Assembly: GCF_913777995.1 (NCBI RefSeq)
Contig: NZ_CAJYVE010000010.1
Coordinates: forward strand, 248,001 to 312,000
Source of the DNA: an uncultured Pseudomonas sp.
GTDB taxonomy: Bacteria > Pseudomonadota > Gammaproteobacteria > Pseudomonadales > Pseudomonadaceae
Direction: 5' to 3'
DNA: 64,000 nucleotides
Positions 35,289-41,763 of this stretch are shown here, in pieces (position 1 is the first letter of the stretch; every line of letters starts with the position of its first letter). The notes beneath the pieces were generated by a model. The model was not told where the DNA came from. It saw nothing but the letters and a program-made list of their open reading frames with translations, and did no database searches. The translations under genes were made by a program, and so were the position numbers.

Positions 35289-37865
35289 ATGCCATCCGCC
35301 GTTTCATCCTCTGCTCATCCTTGCGCCAGGTTCGCTCCATCGTTGCTCGGCTTGGCCCTGCTGGCCGCAGGATTGCCAGTGTTTCCGGCGTTCGCCGCGG
35401 AAGCCGCGCCGGTCGCACAGCACAGCGCCGGCCAGTATCGCTTCAACATCGCTCAACAACCGCTGGCCACCGCCCTCAACGAATTCAGTCGGGTCACCGG
35501 CTGGCAGGTGGGCGCCACGTCGGACCTGACCCGCAACACCACCTCGCCCGGCGCAGAAGGCCAGCTTTCCGCCGAACAGGCACTGGAGCGGCTGCTGGCC
35601 GGCACCAGCCTGAGCTATCGCCGCGCCGGCACGCAGAACGTCATCCTGCAGCGCCGTGCGGCGAACGGCATGCTGGAACTGCAGCAGACCACCATCAGCG
35701 CCACCCGCCAGGCCCAGGACATCACGGCGGTCAGCAGCACCGTCAGCGTGCAGGGCCGCGAGCAGCTCGACCGCGACAACGTGAACAGCATCCGCGACCT
35801 GGTGCGCTACGAACCGGGGGTTTCGGTAGGCGGCGCCGGCCAGCGTGCCGGTACCAGCGGCTACAACATCCGCGGTATCGACGGCGACCGCATCCTCACC
35901 CAGGTCGACGGCGTCGAGGTGCCCGACCGCTTCTTCAGCGGCCCCTACGCTCAGACCCAGCGCAATTACGTCGACCCGGAAATCGTCAAGCGCGTGGAAA
36001 TCCTCCGTGGCCCGGCTTCGGCCCTGTATGGCAGCAGCGCCATCGGCGGCGTGGTCAGCTACTACACCCTGGACCCCGACGACATCATCAAGGCGGGCCG
36101 GGACTCCGGCGCGCGGCTCAAGGCCGGCTACAGCTCCGCCGACGACAGCTGGCTGACCTCGGCGACCCTGGCCGGGCGCCACGATGACGTCGACGCCCTG
36201 CTGCACCTCAGCCAACGCAATGGTCACGAGACCGAATCGCACGGCGGCCGCGGCGGCGACGGCCTGACGCGCACCCAGGCCAACCCGCAGGACGTGCGCA
36301 GCACCAACGTGCTGGCCAAGCTGGGTTGGAACTACGCCGACGACGACCGTCTGGGCCTGACCTACGAGCGCTACAAGGATGACCGCGACACCAACCTGCG
36401 CAGCGCGGTCGGTGGCCCCTTCAACGCCGGCAGTGGCCTGGGCATGTATCAGTCACGGCTGGGCAACGACACCATCAGCCGCGAGCGTTTCGGCATCGAC
36501 CAACGCCTGGCCCTGGACAGCCGGCTGGCCGACCAGTTGAAGTGGAGCCTCAACTACCAGAATGCCAAGACCGACCAGTCCACCGACGAGCGCTATTTCC
36601 CGTTCTCCCGGGATGTCTATCGCACCCGCGAGACCACTTACCGGGAACGCCAGTGGATCTTCGACCTCCAGGCCGACAAGGCCTTCAGCCTGGGCGCTAC
36701 CGAACATCAGCTAACCTACGGCGCCACCCTCAAGCAGCAGAAGGTCACCGGGCTGCGCAGCGGCTTCGGCACCTGCGCACGGGTGTTCGGTTCCTGCCGC
36801 GCGGTGGGCGCCGACAGCCCCGGCGATCGCCTGCTGCCGACCAGCGACTTCCCGGACCCGACCCTCACCAGCCGTGCGCTGTTCATCCAGGACCAGATCG
36901 CCTGGAACGCCTGGACCTTCACCCCCGGACTGCGTTACGACCACACGCGCCTGGAACCGAAGCTGACCCCGGAATTTCTCAATTCGCTGAGCGCCGAAGA
37001 CCGCAGCCAGGTCCAGGAAAGCGAGCGGACCTGGCACCGGGTATCGCCCAAGTTCGGCGTGACCTACGCCTTCGATAAGCACTACACCGGCTACGGGCAA
37101 TACGCCGAAGGCTTCCGCACGCCGTCGGCCAAGGCACTGTATGGACGCTTCGACAACCCCAGCCTGGGCTACTCGGTCGCGCCCAACCCCAACCTCGACC
37201 CGGAAAAGAGCAGAAGCCTGGAAACCGGCCTGCGGGGCCGCTTCGACACAGCCTCGTTCGATGTCGCGGTGTTCTATAGCAAGTACCGCGACTTCATCAA
37301 CGAGGACGCCCTGAGCCCGGGCTACGATCAGGTGACCTTCCAGTCCAGCAACATCCGCCACGCCACCATCAAGGGCGTGGAACTCAAGGGCCGCCTGGAA
37401 CTGGCAGGCCTTGGCGCACCACAAGGCCTGTATACCCAGGCGGCGCTGACCTACCTGCATGGCCGCAACGATGACAGCGGCCAGCCGCTCAACAGCATCA
37501 ACCCGCTGACCGGAGTATTCGGCCTGGGCTACGAGCAGGACACCTACGGCGGGCTGCTGAGCTGGACGCTGGTCAAGCGCAAGACCCGCGTGGACGACAG
37601 CACTTTCCACACCCCCGATGGCGTCTCCAGCCAGTTCAAGACGCCAGGCTTCGGCGTGCTGGACCTCAGCGGCTACTACAAGCTCAGCCAGGACCTGACC
37701 CTCAGCGCCGGCCTGTACAACCTGACCGACAAGAAATACTGGCTATGGGATGACGTGCGCGGCTACGACGGCGTAGGCGAAGCCGGGGTGACCGCTCCGG
37801 CCAATCTGGATCGCCTGACCCAGCCTGGGCGCAACTTCAGCGTCAACCTGGTGTGGGACATCTGA
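35289..37865 (+). CDS. TonB-dependent heme receptor with signalling (STN) domain
   Basis: An 858-residue outer-membrane transducer. A signal peptide ends near PAFAAEAA. An STN domain (about 40-110) starts YRFNIAQQPLATALNEFSRVTGWQVG. The plug follows with RDLVRYEPGVSVGG and RVEILRGPASALYGSSAIGG, then a 22-strand barrel ends with FSVNLVWDI. Heme-receptor FRAP/NPNL boxes appear as FRTP and NPNL in the later half. The start at ATG 35289 has GGAG nine bases upstream. The STN domain and adjacent sigma/FecR genes indicate cell-surface signalling by heme, as in HxuA or HasR. Confidence 0.92.
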   Translation: MPSAVSSSAHPCARFAPSLLGLALLAAGLPVFPAFAAEAAPVAQHSAGQYRFNIAQQPLATALNEFSRVTGWQVGATSDLTRNTTSPGAEGQLSAEQALERLLAGTSLSYRRAGTQNVILQRRAANGMLELQQTTISATRQAQDITAVSSTVSVQGREQLDRDNVNSIRDLVRYEPGVSVGGAGQRAGTSGYNIRGIDGDRILTQVDGVEVPDRFFSGPYAQTQRNYVDPEIVKRVEILRGPASALYGSSAIGGVVSYYTLDPDDIIKAGRDSGARLKAGYSSADDSWLTSATLAGRHDDVDALLHLSQRNGHETESHGGRGGDGLTRTQANPQDVRSTNVLAKLGWNYADDDRLGLTYERYKDDRDTNLRSAVGGPFNAGSGLGMYQSRLGNDTISRERFGIDQRLALDSRLADQLKWSLNYQNAKTDQSTDERYFPFSRDVYRTRETTYRERQWIFDLQADKAFSLGATEHQLTYGATLKQQKVTGLRSGFGTCARVFGSCRAVGADSPGDRLLPTSDFPDPTLTSRALFIQDQIAWNAWTFTPGLRYDHTRLEPKLTPEFLNSLSAEDRSQVQESERTWHRVSPKFGVTYAFDKHYTGYGQYAEGFRTPSAKALYGRFDNPSLGYSVAPNPNLDPEKSRSLETGLRGRFDTASFDVAVFYSKYRDFINEDALSPGYDQVTFQSSNIRHATIKGVELKGRLELAGLGAPQGLYTQAALTYLHGRNDDSGQPLNSINPLTGVFGLGYEQDTYGGLLSWTLVKRKTRVDDSTFHTPDGVSSQFKTPGFGVLDLSGYYKLSQDLTLSAGLYNLTDKKYWLWDDVRGYDGVGEAGVTAPANLDRLTQPGRNFSVNLVWDI

Positions 37866-37906
37866 GCACGCCACAGCGGGTCGCGCAGCTGGCGCGGCCC
37901 ACGCTT

Positions 37907-37942
37907 TTTTTACGCGCCAGCCGGCGCCCATTCGTCTAGTCA
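37907..37942 (+). promoter_or_regulatory. ECF-sigma promoter of the heme oxygenase gene
   Basis: TTTTTACG (37907-37914) and TTCGTCTAGTCA (37931-37942) match the receptor promoter with the same 24-base offset, while the bases between differ. A 9-bp inverted repeat (GCTGGCGCG at 37888, CGCGCCAGC at 37913) overlaps the upstream block. Heme oxygenase therefore appears to have its own sigma-dependent promoter. Confidence 0.7.
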
Positions 37943-37974
37943 ACAGCCCACCTGCCCCCTACAAGGATGATTCG

Positions 37975-38577
37975 ATGAGCAGCACCGAACTTCGCTCGCA
38001 ACGCCTGAACCAGATCACCCACGAACCGCATGCGCGCCTCGACCAGCTGGTCAAGGCCCACGCGCCCTTCGCCAGCCTGCCCGGCTATACGCGCTTCGTG
38101 AAGGCCCAGTACCTGTTCCAGAACGAACTGCAGGCCCTTTATCGCGACCCGCAACTGGCCATCCTGATCGGCGACCTGCCGCAACGCTGTCGCGCCGCCC
38201 AGGCCGCCGCCGACCTGGCAGACCTCAACGCGGCGCTGCCGGCCGGCTTGCCAGGCGCCGTACAGCAGCCGAGCCAGGCCGAGGCGCTGGGCTGGCTGTT
38301 CGTGTCCGAGGGTTCCAAGCTCGGCGCAGCCTTTCTCATCAAGCGCGCCGAGGCCCTGGGCCTGAGCCAAAGCTTCGGCGCCCGTCACCTGGGCGAACCC
38401 GAAGGCGGCCGCGCAGCCGGCTGGAAAAGCTTCACGCGTATGCTCGACACCCTGCCGCTGACGGCCGAGCAGGAGGCCGAACTGGACCGGGGCGCCCTGG
38501 CGGCCTTCGAACGCTTTACCGTTCTGCTGGAGCATGCCTATGCCGACGCGCCACAGGCCGAGACGGTCCAGGCATGA
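37975..38577 (+). CDS. hemO: Heme oxygenase, PigA/HemO type
   Basis: Opens imported heme to biliverdin, CO and iron in the cytoplasm. The 200 residues match the PigA length and pattern. The proximal heme ligand is H19 in THEPHARLDQLVK, and LGWLFVSEGSKLGAAFLIK and FGARHLGEPEGGRAAGWKSF are strongly conserved. Asn12, Lys27 and Phe109 correspond to PigA residues N19, K34 and F117, linked to its unusual delta regioselectivity. AAGGA precedes the ATG. It follows the receptor with its own ECF promoter. Confidence 0.93.
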   Translation: MSSTELRSQRLNQITHEPHARLDQLVKAHAPFASLPGYTRFVKAQYLFQNELQALYRDPQLAILIGDLPQRCRAAQAAADLADLNAALPAGLPGAVQQPSQAEALGWLFVSEGSKLGAAFLIKRAEALGLSQSFGARHLGEPEGGRAAGWKSFTRMLDTLPLTAEQEAELDRGALAAFERFTVLLEHAYADAPQAETVQA

Positions 38578-38626
38578 CATTGGCGACCAGCCTGTTAAGC
38601 TTGCCGGGCTTTCAAGTCCACCGATC

Positions 38627-39049
38627 ATGACCATGACCTACAGACCACCCGGCTCACGACTCTCGCGCCTGCTCTTCGGCATCCTCGCCTATACCAGCCT
38701 CGGTATAGGCATCATCGGCATTTTCGTGCCCGGCCTGCCCACCACCGAGTTCGTGCTTCTGGCGGCCTGGGCAGCCACGCGCAGCTCGCCGCGGCTCAAT
38801 GCCTGGCTGGAGAACCACCGGCTGTTCGGGCCGATGCTGCGCAACTGGCGCAATGGCCGCCTGGTCTCGCGGGCCAGCAAGATCAGCGCCACGATCAGCA
38901 TGCTGGCCTGCGCCATCCTCATGCTGTGCCTGCTCAAGCATGTCTGGTGGCTGTACCTGGCGATCGCCGGCATGGCCATGGGCAACCTGTGGATCTGGTC
39001 GCGGCCAGAGCCCCCCAGGCAGCCGCAACTGACCGACGACAATCGCTGA
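38627..39049 (+). CDS. YbaN/DUF454 inner-membrane protein
   Basis: A 140-residue protein with the DUF454 pattern: FGILAYTSLGIGIIGIFVPGLPTTEFVLLAAWAATRSSPRLNAWLENH, then a further hydrophobic pair near residues 85-120. The cytoplasmic segment FGPMLRNWRNGRLVSRASK is also characteristic. The function is unknown; DUF454 genes often neighbour heme-use genes, and it is 49 bases after hemO. Starts at ATG 38627 and 38633 are both possible. Confidence 0.82.
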   Translation: MTMTYRPPGSRLSRLLFGILAYTSLGIGIIGIFVPGLPTTEFVLLAAWAATRSSPRLNAWLENHRLFGPMLRNWRNGRLVSRASKISATISMLACAILMLCLLKHVWWLYLAIAGMAMGNLWIWSRPEPPRQPQLTDDNR

Positions 39050-39110
39050 ACCCGCCCGGCAGGGTAGTGTCTACCCCGACACATACACCTGCCCGCGTGG
39101 GAGCCCGTCC

Positions 39111-39470
39111 ATGTTCGAGCCTGGCCATCTGCATATCGTCCACAGCGCACTGCAAAAGACCGATCACAGCTTCGACATTCATCTGCGCTACCAGAAAGTC
39201 GAGGATCCCGCCGAAGGCACCTGCATGAGCTTCGACATGCAGGGCGAGATCGACGGCAAGGCGTTCAACGAGACCTTCGTGCTGCCCCGCGACCTGGCCT
39301 TCAACTTCGCCCACGAAGCCAGCCGCATCGCCATCCGCCATGGCCTGCCCAATCCCGCCGGGCTGCCCATTGCCCAGCACGCGGATTACGACCGGATGTT
39401 CGAAGACATTCGCGCCCAATTGCATGCCAGGTCCGGCGAACCGGTGAAGCCCGAACACCTGGAGCGCTGA
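39111..39470 (+). CDS. DUF5064 family protein
   Basis: A 119-residue soluble protein (MFEPGHLHIVHSALQ; FNFAHEASRIAIRHGLP) that I recognise as DUF5064, a Pseudomonas family without a known role. GGGAG lies seven bases before the ATG. It stands between the heme module and the gcv activator and shows no clear operon tie to either. Confidence 0.7.
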   Translation: MFEPGHLHIVHSALQKTDHSFDIHLRYQKVEDPAEGTCMSFDMQGEIDGKAFNETFVLPRDLAFNFAHEASRIAIRHGLPNPAGLPIAQHADYDRMFEDIRAQLHARSGEPVKPEHLER

Positions 39471-39588
39471 TCCGCACGGACCGGTCGACAAGTCGTCACC
39501 ACGCGATAACCAGACAGCATCGGTACAGGACTTGCCCGTCGCGCCAAGGCATACTGGCGTCCTCTTCGGCTGCCCTCTTTAGCCCGCC

Positions 39589-41097
39589 ATGCGCATCCAT
39601 GTCTGTTTCATCGACCGTGTCGGAATAACCCAGGAAGTGCTGGCCATCCTTGGCAGCCGCAACTTGAACCTCGATGCAGTGGAGATGGTGCCGCCGAACG
39701 TGTACATCGATGCACCGACGCTCAGCCACAAGATGCTCGAAGAACTCAAGGACGCGCTGTTTCGCGTGCGGGGCGTCGAGGCCATCACGGTGGTCGACAT
39801 CCTCCCCGGCCAGCGCCGCCACTTGCAGCTCGATGCCTTGCTGGCCGCCATGACCGACCCGGTGCTGGCCCTGGACAGCGCGGGCCAGGTGCTGCTGGCC
39901 AACCCGGCGCTGGTGGCGCTGATCGGCCGCGAGCCGGCCGGCGAATCGCTGGGTACGCTGCTCGACGACCCCGACCTGCAGGCCGCCTTGCTGGACAACG
40001 GTTTCCGCCTGCCGATGCGCGAGATCACCCTGGCCGGCCAGGCGTTGTTGCTGGAAGCCACGCCCATCACCGAAGCCGGTGGGCTGGTGACCCTCTACCC
40101 GCCCAGCCGCATCGGCGAACGCTTGTCGGCGCTGCATCATGACCATGCCGAAGGCTTCGACGCCCTGCTCGGCGAGTCGGCGGCGATCCGCACCCTCAAG
40201 GCCCGCGCCCAACGGGTGGCGGCCCTCGATGCGCCGCTGCTGATCGGCGGCGAGACCGGCACCGGCAAGGAGTTGGTGGCGCGGGCCTGCCACGCTGGCA
40301 GCGCCCGGCATGGCGAACCTTTCCTGGCGCTGAACTGCGCCGCGCTGCCGGAAAACCTCGCCGAGAGCGAGCTGTTCGGCTACGCACCAGGGGCGTTCAC
40401 TGGTGCGCAGCGCGGCGGCAAGCCGGGCCTGATGGAGCTGGCCAACCGTGGCACGGTGTTTCTCGATGAGATCGGCGAGATGTCGCCGTATCTGCAAGCC
40501 AAGCTGCTGCGCTTTCTGAACGACGGCAGTTTCCGCCGGGTAGGCGGTGACCGCGAAGTGAAGGTCGACGTGCGCATCATCAGCGCCACCCACCGCGACC
40601 TGGAAAAGATGGTGGCCGAGGGCAGCTTCCGCGAAGACCTGTTCTACCGCCTGAACGTACTCAACCTGCAGGTGCCACCCTTGTATGAACGTGGCCAGGA
40701 CGTCCTGCTGCTGGCGCGCTTCTTCATGCAGCAGGCCTGCACGCAGATCCAGCGCCCGCTGTGCCACCTGGCCGCCGACGCCCAGGCCGCCCTGCTCGGC
40801 CACCGCTGGCCGGGCAACGTGCGCCAGTTGCAGAACGTGATCTTCCGCGCTGCCGCGGTGTGCGACGGCAACCAGATCGGCCTGGCCGACCTGGATATCG
40901 CGGCGGGCGTGGCGGCCAGACAACCGTCCGAGACGGTCGACAGCCTGGAGCATGCCGTGGAGCGCTTCGAGAAAGACCTGCTCAGCCGCCTGTACAGCGA
41001 CTATCCCTCGACCCGCCAGCTGGCCGCACGCCTGGGCACCTCGCATACGGCCATCGCCCACCGGCTGCGCAAATACGGTATCGGCGCCCGAGCCTGA
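39589..41097 (+). CDS. gcsR: TyrR-like sigma-54 activator, GcsR type
   Basis: A 502-residue enhancer-binding protein. An ACT domain (1 to about 72, MRIHVCFIDRVGITQEVL) and a PAS domain (about 80-165) precede the AAA+ domain with Walker A GETGTGKE (221-228), the sigma-54 loop GAFTGA (268-273) and LDEIGEMSP. The C-terminal TyrR-type helix-turn-helix has TRQLAARLGTSHTAIAHRLRKYG. In P. aeruginosa GcsR, of this architecture, activates the glycine-cleavage operon in response to glycine. Here it lies directly upstream of gcvHPT, whose promoter has a sigma-54 site and GcsR-like sites. Confidence 0.88.
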   Translation: MRIHVCFIDRVGITQEVLAILGSRNLNLDAVEMVPPNVYIDAPTLSHKMLEELKDALFRVRGVEAITVVDILPGQRRHLQLDALLAAMTDPVLALDSAGQVLLANPALVALIGREPAGESLGTLLDDPDLQAALLDNGFRLPMREITLAGQALLLEATPITEAGGLVTLYPPSRIGERLSALHHDHAEGFDALLGESAAIRTLKARAQRVAALDAPLLIGGETGTGKELVARACHAGSARHGEPFLALNCAALPENLAESELFGYAPGAFTGAQRGGKPGLMELANRGTVFLDEIGEMSPYLQAKLLRFLNDGSFRRVGGDREVKVDVRIISATHRDLEKMVAEGSFREDLFYRLNVLNLQVPPLYERGQDVLLLARFFMQQACTQIQRPLCHLAADAQAALLGHRWPGNVRQLQNVIFRAAAVCDGNQIGLADLDIAAGVAARQPSETVDSLEHAVERFEKDLLSRLYSDYPSTRQLAARLGTSHTAIAHRLRKYGIGARA

Positions 41098-41113
41098 CGC
41101 GCTGCACACCAAA

Positions 41114-41131
41114 CGGAATGAATTCAATACA
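41114..41131. promoter_or_regulatory. GcsR-like site 1
   Basis: CGGAATG-AATT-CAATACA fits 11 of 14 fixed bases of the inverted P. aeruginosa GcsR site (TGTAACG-N4-CGTTCCG, recalled). It forms the left part of a 35-base palindrome that continues into site 2. Confidence 0.5.
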
Positions 41132-41132
41132 C

Positions 41133-41150
41133 CGTATCGAATTCATTCCA
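41133..41150. promoter_or_regulatory. GcsR-like site 2
   Basis: CGTATCG-AATT-CATTCCA shares 15 of 18 bases with the site at 41215. It begins 19 bases after site 1, roughly two helical turns, and forms the right part of the same palindrome. Confidence 0.5.
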
Positions 41151-41214
41151 TTGCAGGCTGCCTCACGTCGATCAAGGCGTTGATCCTCCAGCCATTTCCC
41201 CGTGCCTGGCGATC

Positions 41215-41232
41215 CGTATCGATTTCGTTACA
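41215..41232. promoter_or_regulatory. GcsR-like site 3
   Basis: CGTATCG-ATTT-CGTTACA has one exact CGTTACA half-site and fits 12 of 14 fixed bases of the GcsR consensus. It lies about 82 bases upstream of the -24 element, a normal enhancer distance. Confidence 0.6.
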
Positions 41233-41265
41233 GCGACCCACCCCTCGGCTTCTGCAGAATCAACC

Positions 41266-41278
41266 CAAGCCATTGATA
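41266..41278 (-). promoter_or_regulatory. IHF-like site
   Basis: The minus strand reads TATCAA-TGGC-TTG, an exact match to WATCAA-N4-TTR. It lies between the activator-like sites and the sigma-54 promoter, where IHF bends DNA to bring the activator to polymerase. Confidence 0.6.
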
Positions 41279-41296
41279 AACAAGGAATAAAAGGTT

Positions 41297-41313
41297 CTGG
41301 CCGCAAATTTGCT
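41297..41313 (+). promoter_or_regulatory. Sigma-54 promoter of gcvHPT
   Basis: CTGGCCGC-AAAT-TTGCT matches YTGGCACG-N4-TTGCW, with GG and GC correctly spaced by ten bases. It lies 57 bases before the gcvH ATG and downstream of a sigma-54 activator gene. Confidence 0.85.
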
Positions 41314-41369
41314 TAATCAGACTCATAACGCATGCCCATGCAGCATGCACCTGCCCCCTAGGAGTCTTT

Positions 41370-41753
41370 ATGAGCGAGTTGCGATTCACCGTAGAACACG
41401 AATGGCTGAGGGCCGAAACCGATGGCAGCATCACGGTCGGCATCACTCCTTATGCCCAGAATTCCCTCGGTGATGTGGTCTTCGTACAGCTCCCCGAATT
41501 GCAGGCCTACACTCAACACGCCGAAGTCTCGGTGGTCGAGTCGGTAAAGGCCGCCAGCAGCATCTACATGCCCCTCGACGGTGAAGTGGTCGCGGTCAAC
41601 GACGCGTTGTCCGACACCCCCGAGCTGGTCAACGAGGATGCCCTGGGCGCAGGCTGGTTCTTCCGCTTCGTGCCTGCCGACGCCGATGCCATCCACACCT
41701 TGCTCGATCAGGACGCCTATGACCGCCTGATCCAAGCCAACGCGCAAGCCTGA
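41370..41753 (+). CDS. gcvH: Glycine cleavage system H protein
   Basis: Lipoyl carrier that shuttles the aminomethyl group between the P and T proteins. The 127 residues have the lipoyl-lysine K60 in VVESVKAAS and the C-terminal GWFFRF helix. AGGAG precedes the ATG at 41370. First gene of the gcvH-gcvP-gcvT operon behind the sigma-54 promoter; corresponds to the second (gcvH2-type) set in Pseudomonas. Confidence 0.95.
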   Translation: MSELRFTVEHEWLRAETDGSITVGITPYAQNSLGDVVFVQLPELQAYTQHAEVSVVESVKAASSIYMPLDGEVVAVNDALSDTPELVNEDALGAGWFFRFVPADADAIHTLLDQDAYDRLIQANAQA

Positions 41754-41763
41754 GGAGCACGTC

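Noticed and set aside
41115-41149. Rho-independent terminator for the activator gene
   Set aside because: The palindrome has no T-run on either strand and overlaps the enhancer-like sites.
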